Shown here: positions 19,797-32,000 of the stretch, piece by piece
How the letters are laid out: every line of letters begins with the position of its first letter
How positions within the stretch are numbered: the first letter of the stretch is position 1
DNA from: Craterostigma plantagineum
Taxonomy: Eukaryota; Streptophyta; Magnoliopsida; Lamiales; Linderniaceae
Reading direction: 5' to 3'
Length of the DNA: 64,000 bases
Assembly (NCBI GenBank): GCA_027422505.1
Contig: JAPQWV010000001.1
Span: 9,548,001 to 9,612,000 of the forward strand
Translations under genes and position numbers: made by a program
Notes under the pieces: model-generated
Told to the model about the DNA's origin: nothing
Databases searched by the model: none
The model's input: only the letters and a program-made list of their open reading frames with translations

Positions 19797-21668
19797 TTAC
19801 TCCTCTAGTCGAGACAGGTGGTCCGCCGCTAGGTTCTCCGCACCCTTCTTGTCTCGGATCTCAATGTCGAACTCTTGCAGTAGCAGGATCCACCGAATTA
19901 GTCGTGGCTTGGCGTCGGGCTTTGCTAACAAGTACTTAAGAGCAGAGTGGTCAGTAAAAACAATAACTTTAGAAAGGATTAGATATGACCTGAACTTGTC
20001 GAAAGCGAAAACGACGGCCAAAAGCTCTTTCTCGGTGGTCGTGTAATTGGCCTGGGCTGCGTCTAACGTCTTACTCGCGTAGTAGATTGGCCTAAAGTGG
20101 TTGTCCTTACGCTGCCCTAGCACGGCCCCAACTGCATAGTCACTAGCATCGCACATTAGTTCAAAGGGCAGCCCCCAGTCGGGGGCGACCATAATAGGTG
20201 CTGTGACTAATCGCTCCTTAAGCAAATTAAAAGCATGCAGACACTCGTCATTGAAATCGAACGGGGCATCTTTTTCTAACAACCTAGACATAGGACGTGC
20301 GATCTTAGAAAAGTCTTTGATAAACCTACGATAAAATCCCGCATGTCCTAGAAAGCTTCTAATCGACTTCACGTTCGAGGGGACAGGCAATTTTTCTATC
20401 GTTTCCAACTTAGCCCGGTCAACTTCGATTCCTTTAGAGGAGATCTTGTGACCGAGGACTATACCCTCTCGAACCATGAAGTGGCACTTTTCCCAATTAA
20501 GTGCCAAGTTCGTTTCCTCGCATCGGGCGAGTACGAGCTTCAGGTTTGACAAGCATGCATCAAACGAGGAACCGAAAACCGAGAAATCGTCCATAAATAC
20601 CTCAATTACCTCACCTACCAATTCGTCGAATATGGCCATCATGCATCGCTGGAAGGTGGCTGGGGCATTGCACAATCCGAATGGCATCCTTCGGTACGCG
20701 AATGTTCCGAACGGGCACGTAAACGTGGTCTTCTCCTGGTCCTCAGGTGCTATGGGAATCTGCAGATAACCTGACAAACCATCGAGGAAACAATAAAATG
20801 AGTGACCCGCTAGCTTTTCTAACATTTGATCAATAAATGGTAAAGGAAAATGATCCTTTCGCGTGGCATCGTTCAACTTCCTGTAGTCGATGCAAACGCG
20901 CCATCCGGTCACAGTCCTTGTTGGGATCAGTTCGTTCTTGTCGTTGGTGACGACCGTCATGCCTCCTTTCTTTGGGACCACTTGGACCGGGCTGACCCAT
21001 GCGCTGTCTGAAATGGGGTAGATCATCCCCGCGTCTAGCAACTTGATCACCTCCTTCTTGACAACGTCCTTCATGTTGGGATTGAGGCGCCTTTGACGTT
21101 GAGCGACCGGCTTGAAGTTGTCCTCCATGAGGATCTTGTGCGTGCAGTAGCTTGGATTGATACCCCTTATGTCGGATATCTTCCACGCCAAGGCCTTCTT
21201 GTGCGCCTTCAATACGTCTAAGAGCTGGCCCCTCTGTCCGTCGTCGAGGCTCGACGAGATGATGACCGGCAGTCCTCCATTGCTGCTAAGTAATGCGTAC
21301 TCGAGGTGGTCGGGCAGCGGTTTCAACTCCAGGACCGGTGGTTCCTCAACCGAGCTTTTTTCCTTGTCCTCTTCGCTGCTCTCATCGATGGCTATAATGG
21401 GCTCGTCGACTTCCTCCCCACACTCGTCGATGGCCATAAGCGTGTGTGTGTCCGGATCACCAACCTGTGATAGACCTTGCACGGAAAAGAGAAAGTCGTG
21501 CTCAAATACGTCTAAGAAATAACACTTATCATCCTGCTCGCTACTCTTTTTCATCGAGTCGGCCATATCAAAGGTAACCTTTTCCCCATTTACCGTCAAG
21601 GTTAACGTCCCATTCCTAACGTCTATCATGGTCTCCCCTGTGGCTAAGAATGGTCTACCTAAAATCAA
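19797..21668 (-). pseudogene. pol: Reverse transcriptase-RNase H of element D
   Basis: 623 codons from [11 protein letters not shown]. The RT domain contains [20 protein letters not shown], the [14 protein letters not shown] motif and the catalytic FMDD box (about 20583-20594). RNase H follows with [32 protein letters not shown] and ADHLSRLEE at its end. The domains themselves look intact. The ORF is detached from gag-PR by a frame change at about 21665-21685 and from integrase at 19797, where a polyprotein is expected. FMDD in place of YVDD is usual in this lineage. Confidence 0.92.
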
Positions 21669-23992
21669 GGGAACATTTTCATCTCCTCCATATCTAAGAT
21701 GACGAAATCTGCGGGAATCACAAACTTATCGACTTTAACTAAGACGTCCTCGATAACACCTCGAGGGTACTTTAACGACCTATCCGCTAATTGGAGGCTC
21801 ATCCTAGTGGGTCGTGGCTCGCCTAGTCCTAAACGCTTAAACATAGAGTACGACATAAGATTAATACTAGCGCCTAGGTCTGCTAACGCACGCTCAATCA
21901 CTAAATCTCCTATGAGACAGGGAATAGTAAAACTCCCTGGGTCCTTTAGCTTCTTAGGAATCTTGCTTTGGAGGATCGCCGAGCACTCCCCTCGTAGGCA
22001 GACGGTGGAGACGTGTTCGAGCTTCCTTCTGTTCGTCAGCAAGTCCTTCAAGAACTTGGCGAAGCTGGGCATCTGCGTAATAGCTTCGACAAAAGGTAAG
22101 TTAATATGTAATTCCTTACACATACCCATAAATTTACCAAACTGCGCCTCGTTCTTGTCTTTTTTTAGTCGGGCCGAGTACGGGATCTTCGGCTGATATG
22201 GCTTCACCGGTGGCCGCTGAATCTCCGTCACCTTATCCCTCTCGGGCTCGACCTTCTCCTTCTCAGCGTCGGCCTTCTCGGTGTCGTCGCCCCTGACCTC
22301 CTCAACTTCGGGCTCGTCGTGGCTCTCGAAGTTGGCATTCTCCTTGGCCTTCTTTTTGGCGGGCACTTCTTGTAGTTCTCGCCCGTTCCTCAGCGTCACT
22401 GCCTTGTAGTACTCCTTGGGATTCGGCTCGGTGTAGCTCGGGAGCGATCCCTGAGTGCGCCCCGCCAATTGCTTCGCCGTCTGGCCCATCTGTTGCTCCA
22501 GCTTTTTGAGCGAGGCGTCTGTGTTCTGAGCACGCAAGTCGTTCGCCTCCATGTACTCCTCCATCTTCGTCATACGGCTCTCGTGGGCTGCGGTGGTGCT
22601 ACTGAAATTCGTGAGGAGTGTCTTCATCATGTCCTTCATCTCCCTCATGTCGTCGGATCCTCCCGCGGGCGCGTTCTGGTACTGTCGTGGTGGCCCGTTT
22701 TGGAATCCGGAAGGTCGGGGCTGAAATCCAGGTGGTCCTTGGCTCTGATGGTTCTGATTTCCGTACGCCAAGTTAGGATGTGCCCGAGGCTGGAAACTTC
22801 GCTGGCCGCCTTGGTAATTTCCCATATAATCTACGTGTTCCAGCGGCTGCCCAAGTTGGCAATCTGAGGTTTCGTGGGCTGCGCCGCAAATCCCGCATAA
22901 TGGTACGTAAGGCGTGTGCTGTGTCGGTGTGGTGGTGGCCACGGCGTTCACAGGCTGAGTCTGCCCGGACTTGGAAAGCAATGCACCAATCACTGTCTGC
23001 AACTGTGAGTTCGTCGAAGCGATTTGCTGCTGGAGCGCCTCGATCTTGGCATTAGTGGTCGTTTCCTCGCTAACTCCGAACACCCCGGTTGTCTTCATCC
23101 GGGCATTGCCCCTCATGAAACTGTTCCTCGAGTAGTCCTCAATCAAATTCCACGCGTCAGTGGCGTTGAGCTTCACGAGCCCTCCTCCTGCGGCTCCGTC
23201 TAACATATGGACCGTCTGATCATTGAGCCCCTCGTGGAATCGGTTGATCTGGGCTGCCTTCGACATCCCGTGCTGTGGGCACCTCTTCAGTAGCGCCTTG
23301 TAACGCTCCCACACCTCGTACAAGTTTTCGGAATCCTTCTGGTGGAACAGAGAAATCTCCGTCTTCAATCTTAACACCTTTGTGAGTGGGAAGTAGTCGT
23401 TGATGAAGGCGGCTCGCATCTCCTCCCAGGTAGTGATCGATCTGGGCGGCAACATATCCAACCAGTCTCTCGCCCTGAACTTGAGCGAGAACGGGAACAA
23501 CATCAGCTTGATTGCATCGCCCGGGACACCGTTGATCTTGATGGTGTCGGTCACCGTCAGAAACGCCTTCAGATGGGAGTAAGGGTCGTCATCGGGGTTT
23601 CCCTAGAACTGGGCTGTCTGGAAAATCATCTGAAGCCATGAGTGCTTCAGCTCGAAGTTATTGTTCTCTATCGGCGGAATGACAATCGCCAACTCCGTAC
23701 CGCCTAGCGCGGCGTTCTTGAGAAGGTCCTGAAGTGATGGTTCCTCCTCGGGAATGTTATGGATGGGCACTCGGTGGTCCGCCATGTCTACTTCTGTGTA
23801 GGGGCTATCTACGGCTGCCTCTACACGTGAATTCTGGATGGATTCCTGCGAACTATCCTCTGAATAACAGACTAATGGATCCTGAGAGCTGGTGGATGCT
23901 CCTTCGGTATCGTACTTAAGCTTCCTTCGCAACTTTCGCTCAAAATCCGGATCTGCGTCAACGATGGGGCCCGATGGATGGCTTCGGGTCAT
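21665..23992 (-). pseudogene. gag: Gag-protease of element D, one nonsense codon
   Basis: Reads from MTRSHPSGP at 23992. A TAG at about 23603 replaces a GAG codon that is still present in element E. The same frame then continues to 21665, about 776 codons in all. The gag domain (DDPYSHLKAF, DWLDMLPPRS, LYEVWERYKALLKRCP) is followed by a CCHC-like knuckle (CGICGAAHETSDC, about 22890), a Q/P-rich tail and a charged spacer. Last comes an Athila-type protease with active site ALADLGASINLM (about 21880); DLGA instead of DT/SGA is normal in Athila. It ends by a one-base frame change just before [11 protein letters not shown]. Confidence 0.9.
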
Positions 23993-24194
23993 TCACCGCT
24001 CGTACCTACAATGAGTGAGAAACGAAAATTAGCGAAGAAGTAAACAAATACGTCGAATAAGGATACGAAATCAATAGCGACGCAGGAAGACAACTAACGC
24101 AAATAACACAAATAACGCAAATAGTAAAAAAAAGAAAACGTCAAAATAAAAGTGGCTAAAGTACCGAACTACGGTGTTCCTAATATCAATTTAT

Positions 24195-24212
24195 TCCCCG
24201 GCAACGGCGCCA
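24195..24212 (-). other. Primer binding site of element D (tRNA-Asp)
   Basis: The plus strand carries TCCCCGGCAACGGCGCCA, complementary to the minus-strand PBS. A six-base spacer separates it from the LTR at 24219. Confidence 0.93.
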
Positions 24213-24218
24213 AAAACT

Positions 24219-25684
24219 TGATCGACACGTGGTGTGTGAATGGAAAGTGCGACAAGTGATAAAATAAAACGTAAACCTAATTACTATCACCAACGTGCGA
24301 TAGGCAGTGAACCTATCGTTTGTAGTGCAGTAAAGTGATTAAACGAGTATCGAACACAAGGAATAAATCAAGTACTAGTAATAACCTAATCGACTCAATA
24401 TTTAGCCTAAATAAAGTGCGTAGATTGTTAGATGACTTAACCTAACAGATCTTCCTAAATCAACCAGAAATTCAAAGAACGCGACTAACTGATGCGAAAG
24501 TTTTCAGATGATAAAGACGTGCTCGGGATTCGAATCCCGCTAGGTATTATCGGCTAAGACAGTAAAATTGCTCCTAAGTGCTTAAGACTAAATCGCAGTA
24601 ATTTCCTATCCGCTCGCGAATTTGCTGTCGCCCTAAACGCTCGCGGGGATTTAAAATTCAATAATTACTAACGGCGAGGATCGAGTATTTGCTTTCGCCC
24701 TATACTCGAATCCTATCTTCTATGAACGGCCTAAACGTTGTTTAGCTGTCGCCCTAAACGTTTTTCCACACAATCACTTTAACACATAGACATATTAAAG
24801 CAACGAAACTTATTCATAGAACGATAAATAGTCAAAAACACAAAGTCACGATAATATATGTCTTAACTACGAATTATCCTAGCGTTCATCTAATCCCGAA
24901 CACAACGGGGATTTAGCTACGCATACTTGAAGGAGAAACAACTAAAGAATTAAAAGATAAGGATGAAGAACTCATGATCTTTCCTACTGATGAATCTGAG
25001 GTGATCTCGTGAAAAGATCTTCGTTCTTCGTTAATTCGGCGTGAATTCTTCGTTGATCCGTTTCTTGCGCTCCGGGACGGGATTTCCTGTTCTTTTCGCC
25101 CTAATTTCGTCTCTGGATGGTTGGGAATTGATCTCTGGTAAGTTGTGCCCTTTCTGGGACGAATTTGGGCTTTTTATACCTATTCCCGTGTCGGTCACGG
25201 CCTGAGACATGGGCCGTCACGGCCGTGACCAACACTGTTCGCGTCTCGTCACTTTCTGTCAAAGGTCACGGCCAAGCGCAAGGGGCGTCACGGCCGTGAC
25301 CATTGCCGACTCTTATATCGCTATATACGCGTCACGGCCAAGTGCAAAGGGTGTCACGGCCGTGACCGTTGGCAGTGAGTTCATCGTCGCTTTCTGCCCA
25401 GCGTCACGGCCAGGTGCATCGGTAGTCACGGCCGTGACCATCATCAGTGTTCCACTCCTCTGTGCGATGTCCCTCGTCACGGCCGTGACGCGTGATGCGT
25501 CTGACCGTGACCGAGGGCAGTGTTGCCCCTTTTTGCTCCGTTTTGCTCCGTTTTCGCTCCTTTTCGCCCGAAACTCGTCCCAAGCTCCTTTAATATCAAA
25601 ATAAGTGTAAATATGTTGAATTAATGCTCAAAGTGATTGCTAAAACTTTATTATACCCCAATAAAGTACTACGATAAACGCACT
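24219..25684 (-). repeat. 5' LTR of element D, lacking its terminal 15 bp
   Basis: It matches 12561-14043 with about 15 differences, then stops at ...ATAAACGCACT. The terminal AAAATGCGTTTATCA present in the 3' LTR is absent. The target duplication TTCGA follows immediately. TATA is at 25170-25178 and the palindromes start at 25216. Confidence 0.93.
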
Positions 25685-25689
25685 TTCGA

Positions 25690-26768
25690 CATTTCTTGCA
25701 ACAAGCTTCAGTCGACTTAGTTCTAATAGAAGACGAAGAACTTCAGGAAGGTGAAGATCATGATCAATATCCCCCAACTTCCAGATTTGATTGCGCAACG
25801 AGCGGATTCGCCTACAAGACAAATGCCAGGGACCTTTCGAATCGACACGTAGTGGGAGAATATTCGGATTAAGATCCCATTCCTTGAGGAAGTTTGTAAA
25901 CTGGAGGTCACTGAACAAAGTGAAGAAGTTGAACGAGTTCGAGCTCAGAGGCATCTCTCACTGGGATCAGTAGAAGAGAATGACTTATCTTTTCATGCTA
26001 ACCCATCTTGGACCAGATTTGAGGCTGGGGATTCCAAAAGGATAACTAAAGAGTCATTTTAAGGACCTATCCCCAATCTGTCAGCTGCTAAGCATCTACT
26101 GTACGAAAGGCAATCTTCCAACTCCATTCTATGTCATAGAGCGGATAGACAAAACTCAAGAAGAGCTAAGCAAGAGCGACCTACCTTCTCTCCCTGCCGA
26201 GGATGTGTACCGACTCTACCAGCTGTACGTAAAGAAGTACAAGGATCCTCAAGGCTTCATAAAGAAAGAAGGACTCAAGGGACTCTACCGGTTCGTGATG
26301 CGCCAGGTCAAGTACCATGCCGCACACGATCTTCAGATGGCTCTAGAGAGCAATATGAAGAAGGTCAACATGACCGCTCCGCTCAACAAAGGACCTGAGG
26401 TCGAAGGGCTTCCCAACAACGTGCACATCAGCTCAGTCTTAGGGATCACCTACCACAATATTGCAAAGAAGAATAGGTTGATGCTGAAGACTGAAGTTCA
26501 TAAGTATTGTGATGGGACTCTCAAGGTCATCAGGCAGAATATAGAAATGAGATTGGAAGAGATCAACAGAGAGACCATGCTGAAGCTTCACAGGTTTCTG
26601 AGAGAACAACCGCTTCTGATGGAACTACTTGAGGACATCGAGGAGCGATTGGAGCTGAGGAACAGCATACGGAACTATGAGCACGCGCTGGGCTTGTGTG
26701 GGTTGTACTTTGCCCAACGAGGACAGATAGCGGGGAAGGGCCATCAAGCACAAATGGGGAGAATGTAG
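25690..26768 (+). pseudogene. Extra ORF (aORF) of Sirevirus A1, second part
   Basis: This continues 10099-12560 after the D insertion. The frame stays open about 60 codons past the junction and then breaks near 25875 and around 26060-26150. The C-terminal domain is open from about 26140 to 26768. The segment RQVKYHAAHDLQMALESNMK is homologous to RQVRFFATHDLQMAVEHNLK in the B aORF (about 56940). Further similarity covers CDGTLKVI/SDGTLTII and ERLELRNSIRNYEHALGL/DRMVLRRNLRAFEFKLGL. With the first part this gives about 3.55 kb of coding length, matching B's 3.6 kb. The ORF ends over the PPT of the following LTR. Confidence 0.75.
26753..26763 (+). other. Polypurine tract of Sirevirus A1
   Basis: AATGGGGAGAA lies directly before TGTAGAATATC, the LTR start. 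It overlaps the end of the aORF, as in element C. Confidence 0.7.
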
Positions 26769-27060
26769 AATATCAGTTTTAGTTGTGCTTTGATTTTATT
26801 AGTTGTCCTTGTAATTGTGGGCTTTATTTGTATTTGTCCTAAAATTAGGACTTAACTTGCATTTATACCAAGTTTGTTTGGTATAAATACTAGTGTGTGC
26901 TTGAGAGAGAATTTTAGTTAATTGATCTGAAAGGCTTGCAAATCAAATTCTAGAGTGAGAAAGTCATAAATCATTCTCTCACTAAGCAATATCTTTCTCA
27001 AAGTTCTTCACGAAAGGTTTTTCGATCGAAATCTATTTCTTAACAATTCTAATCTATTGC
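26764..27060 (+). repeat. LTR of Sirevirus A1, right end lost
   Basis: It starts TGTAGAATATCAG after a PPT, contains a TATA box (TATAAATA, 26882-26889) and has the length of the B LTR (295 bp). Around 27060 it passes straight into A2 gag-linker sequence without CA terminus, PBS or leader. Confidence 0.7.
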
Positions 27061-27064
27061 CTTA

Positions 27065-30000
27065 GAATTCAAGTCCAGGATCTACGAGTTGATAATTGAT
27101 GACCTAATAGAAATCCCCTTCGATTACAAAGAATTAAATGACAATTACAAAACTCGGGAAATTGCCTTGACGCTTGACTGTGATTTAATTAAACCTCATG
27201 AGACTCAACCTGAAATTAAGGAAGCAAAACACATACATTTTGAAAATGCTCTCTACAAACCCCCTATCGTTAAACAGATAGAGGAATTACGAGCCTCAGT
27301 AGATAAATAACGAGAGAATTTTGAAACGGAAAAGAAAAAGTTCTTCAAGGAGATAAAAAATCTCAAAGCTTCCTCAGTCTCCCAAACCATTTCTCACGCA
27401 TCTCCCTCACTTGAAAATATCATTCTGAAAAGCGTGAAGAAATCAAAACGCCTTCCAACGATCCAAAACCAAAGAATAATATTTCTAAAAATATTATCTC
27501 TAATCCCGTTTCTACTACGTCTACAGGGAGCATAATAAAGGAGCAATAGCAATCGAAGGCGAGGGTGTCTTGTTTAGAAATAAAGAAGGAGCCTTCAGAT
27601 TTCATTGTTCCAAATGTATCTCCACCTTCTGTAAAAACAAAAGACACAAGAAATAAAAGAGCCATTTCCTTGCTTAAAATCATTGTTTCTACATGCTCTC
27701 TACAACCCACTAATTTTAGAAGCACTAACTTCGAAATAGGCTCATCATCAAAAGTTGAAAACAATCATTCTAAGACAAATGCGGCTAGGATGACTCGTAG
27801 GAAACAAGATCAATCTATTAAGAAAGCTTATGACGCCATTCATTGATGTTCTCATCTACGGTATTCAGTAAAGATTCAACCCCCGAAACACCTTAGGAGA
27901 CAATCTTGTGAACAGATCTTTACGATCAAGCCTACTAACGTATTTGCCTGTGCAGAAATTCACCTTCCCTTCCAGGTTCAACCCAAATGGGTTCCTAAAT
28001 CCTCGCTTAGGAAGACGAAAGCCAAAAAGGCCAAATCTCCTTCAAAGGCAAAACCGAAATGAACTTCTTCGAAGATGGCTTGGGAGCTCAAGCTCCCATT
28101 AGTGACAATTTAGGAATCAAATCCAAACCTAAAATTAAATCTGCTAATCTGAGAGGGCCCATTTATAGTGGGTACCTAAAACTCTTTAAACAGTTTTTGC
28201 AGATCCATCATGTGTGGTACCTCGACTCGGGTTGCTCCACACACATGACGGGAAATCAAGAGCTGCTGAGCAACTACCAAGACCGTTTATATGGCAATGT
28301 TAGATTCGGAAACAACTATTCGGCTCCAATTCTAGGAGTTGGAGACATCATTTTGGATAATCTGACAATCAAGGATGTCTCATTTGTCGAAGGCCTCCAT
28401 CATAACTTGTTCAGCATAGGCCACTTTTGCGATAATGGATTCCAGGTGGTCTTTCTTGTTCACCGGTGCAGAATTTTGGACAGTCATGATAAAGAACTCC
28501 TTCAACGATTTCGGAAATCAAATTTATACACGATCAACCTGACGTCCGTACGGCCTTCGACTGCAGTTTGCCTCATCTCTCAGATGGTTACAGCCTATGG
28601 CATCGACAAATGTCTCATCTGAATTTTAAACCTCTTAACGACTCTCAATGAAGAAGTTGGTTCACGGTCTACCGACAATAACGCTACAGAAAGAGCATCA
28701 GTGTTCGGCGTGTCAACTTGGAAAGATGAAGCAAGCTTCTCATCACGTCAAGCCAGTTGCCTCTACTTCACGTCCTTAGGAATTACTTCACGTGGACCTC
28801 TGTGGACCGATGCTAACATAGAGTATCAACGGACGCAAGTATGTGCTAGTCATAGTAAACGACTTTTCTCGCTATACATGGACGAAATTCCTCCGAACTA
28901 TAAATGAGACAGGGGACTTGATTGCAAATTTTGTGAACACGACTCAGAATCTACTGCAGCAGACTATCCAAGTCATTCGTACTGACAATGGAACTGAGTT
29001 CAAGAACAAGTTTCTCGGTGAATTCTATAAGAGACTTGGGATTAGTCAGCAATTCTCAGTTGCAACGCCTCAACAAAATGGGGTCGTCGAGAAGAAGAAT
29101 CGAACTCTAGTGGTAGCCGCACGTACGATGCTGATCCACTTCGGCCTCCCACACTTCCTTTGGGCTGAAGCAGTGAATACCGCTTGTTTAACTCAGAACG
29201 GGACGGTCGTTCACAAGCTCTTTGATACGACTCTGTACGAGATGATTAACAAATGAATTCCCAACCTCTCCTTCTTCAAGGTCTTCGGGTGCTAGTGCTT
29301 TGTGGCGAATGATGTAGAGCAACGTGCTAAGTTCGACCCTAAAGCATTCGAAGCCAAATTCGTCGGGTATTCTTCAACCTCTAAGGCGTACCGAGTGTAC
29401 ATCAAGTCCACCCGATCAATTAAAGAAGCTACAATGTCACTTTCCAATAAGTGACAGAAAGTGCAGAAATAGAATTACCTCAACTAGATGAACAACCCGA
29501 GATCACTGGAAATCTTACTCCACAAATGGTGATGCCTCAAGCTCGGCCTTGTCTCATGAGCGTAAGTGGACTCGAGCGCATCCAGTCGATCAGATCATTT
29601 GTAATTCTTCGAGTGGAGTACGGATAAGAAATCAGAGCAGACTTTTCAGCTGCTTCTTAAGCCAAAATGAGCCAGCAAATGTAGCAGACGCACTTAAGGA
29701 CACGGACTGGGTAATAGCAATGCAAGACGAAATCAACCAATTCGAACGTCTTCAAGTGTGGACATTAGTACCTCGTCCGCATGGGAAGACAATCATAGAG
29801 ACGAAATCGGTATTCAAGAACAAGAAAAACGAAGATGGAGAAGTAATCAGGAACAAAGCAAGACTTGTTGCTAAAGGATACAACCAACATGAAGGCATTG
29901 ATTACGACGAGACGTAAGCACCTGTTGCCTGAATCCATCACACTATTCTTGGCCTACGTGGCTCATAAGGACTTCAAAGTCTACCAAATGGACGTAAAAA

Positions 30001-31160
30001 CCGTCTTTCTCAACGACGTGTTAAAAGAAGAAGTCTATGCGCTCAGCCAGGTACGTCTATCGATTGGACAAAGCTCTCTACGGACTAAAACAAGCCCCAC
30101 GTGCATGGTATGATGTCCTGAGGGAATTCCTCGTGAAGTGTGGATTTATCCGATGAACCAATCGATACGAATCTCTTCATCATATGGCAAGACAAAGATC
30201 TTATGGTCGTTCAAGTTTACGTCGACGACATCATCTTCGGATCAACAAATCCCCGACTATGCAAGAAATTTGAAGATCTAATGAAGAGCAAATTCGGAAT
30301 GAGCCACATTGGAGAGATGAAATTCTTTTTGGGACTTCAGGCCAGGCAGCTAGACGATGGGATTTTCATCAGCCAGAAAATACATTAAGGACATCTTGAA
30401 GAAATTCCATCAAGATCAGAGCAAGCCTCTTAGCACTCCCATGGTGACAAGATGCAAATTGGATGCTGACCCTTCTGGCAAAGCGGTTGCCGACACCCTC
30501 TATCGCAGCATCATTGGTTCTCTTCTAAATCTCACCTCGAGTCGGCCAGACATCATGTTTGACATTTGCTTGTGTGCCCGTTTCCAAGCCGCAAGGAATA
30601 TCACATGCTCGCAGTCAAGCGTATCTTGCGCTACCTCAAGGGCACTCCTACCTTAAGACTGTGGACCTTAAGACTGTGGTTTCCTAAAGGTACAAATTTC
30701 AAACTTATCGGCTTCACTGACGCAGATTATGCAGGCTGCCGAATGGACAGAAAAAGCACGTCCAATGGTGCTCAGTTCTTAGGCGAAAAGCTTGTCTGCT
30801 GGTCATCCAAGAAGCAGAATTGCATATCAACATCAACGGCTGAGGCAGAATACGTCGTGGCCGCCAGCTGCTGTTTGCAATGCTGTAGATGAGGACTCAG
30901 CTTCGCGATTATGGGTTCAATTTAAATAATGTACCCATATATAGTGATAGTCAAAGTGTCATAGCCATAACGTGCAATCATGTTCACCACTCACGCACCA
31001 AACACATAGATATAAGGTATCACTTTATCAAGGATCACGTAGAAAAAGGCAAATAGATATGTATTTCATGAACACGAAGTATCAACTAGCCGACATTTTC
31101 ACCAAGGCATTGGATGAAAATGATTCCAATTCCTTGTCAGTTAGGCATGTTGAATCTTCC
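27065..31160 (+). pseudogene. pol: Decayed Sirevirus gag-linker and pol (A2)
   Basis: A Ty1/copia polyprotein remnant, truncated at its 5' end. The linker opens EIPFDYKELNDNYKT, matching B's EIAYDYTELNNRDKT (about 36545). Protease LDSGCSTHMTG is at about 28220-28250, integrase RTDNGTEFKNKF with QQNGVVEKKNRTLV at about 28980-29110, and RT from [18 protein letters not shown] (about 29690) with YVDDIIFGS (about 30220). RNase H has FTDADYAGCRMDRKSTS (about 30713) and AEAEYVVAASCC, and the end reads YQLADIFTKAL. At least six stops or frame changes break it (near 27308, 28620, 29255, 29915, 30155 and 30385). Domain order INT before RT is Copia. Gag proper is missing. Confidence 0.9.
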
Positions 31161-31482
31161 GTGATAAGTGCTTTACGTGATCTTATGTGCTTTTGTATGC
31201 TCTATTCTATGTGTTTTCTGAACTTCTTCGACAAATTTTGCGTGAAATTTAAAGAAAATATTAATAATAATGAATATAATAAAAAATCCAAAAATATTAT
31301 ACATCTACTTATAATATTTTATAATATTAGGAGGATGAAGATACCTTTAGGATGCTATGATCTAATCACAAAATAATTTTCCCTGACATGTGACTGACTG
31401 ATTAATTGCTTAATTTTGTGAGTCTAAGTCGCATTTTTGTGTCTAAAGGTCATTAGTTTTACTTGACACAAAGCCACTTTAT
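31161..31482 (+). other. Post-pol non-coding sequence of A2
   Basis: The first ~90 bp resemble the sequence after pol in B (GCATGTTGAATCTTCCGT, TCTATGTGT.TTCT). The rest is AT-rich and I see no feature in it. Confidence 0.5.
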
Positions 31483-32000
31483 ACAGTAAAACCACTATAA
31501 ACTAACACTCTATAACTCTCTAAAATAATAAAATCTTATGGTCCCAACTTGGGCCTTTGTAAAACATCATCAATTTCGATAAGATAATAAGATGAAATCT
31601 TTCGAAAAATCCCTTTAGAAATAATAGGTCCCGTCAAAACTCTAAATTAATATTCATAAAATATTACTATTACATATAATCATAATTTGCTAAAAATAGT
31701 ACAATTACAAAATATTCATATGCTTTTGCCGCGAACACCATGTCACATATCATTACAACAAATAATGAGCAACATTATATGGATAAAGTATTGAACATGA
31801 TATAATTGTATGTAATATGAAGATAGTATTACTCACACATGTTCTCATATAATTTCAGTCCGCCATTGACATGGACTAAAAGATAGTTGAATTTAATTTT
31901 TTTAATTAATATAATATTAATTTATCGATATATTAATATGTCTCTAAATTAGTAAAATTTAATGGTCCCAATGTCATTAATTTATAGAGGTTTTACTGTA
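31483..32000. mobile_element. MITE-like element with terminal inverted repeats
   Basis: The ends are CAGTAAAACC.CTATAAA and TTTATAGAGGTTTTACTG, inverted and flanked by TA on both sides. Subterminal TGGTCCCAA blocks are also present. At about 0.5 kb and AT-rich, it has no coding capacity. The family cannot be named safely. Confidence 0.7.

Larger units (their letters stand above)
12561..25684 (-). mobile_element. Element D: complete Athila-type LTR retrotransposon, 13.1 kb
   Basis: The element reads right to left: 5' LTR (24219-25684), tRNA-Asp PBS, gag-PR, RT-RNase H, integrase, palindrome array, spliced-looking downstream ORF, PPT, 3' LTR (12561-14043). It is flanked by TTCGA. The LTRs differ at about 15 positions by eye (about 1%). 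Gag-pol carries one nonsense codon and about three frame changes, so it is non-autonomous now. The 5' LTR lacks its terminal 15 bp. It is inserted antisense in the Sirevirus A1 aORF. Confidence 0.95.
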
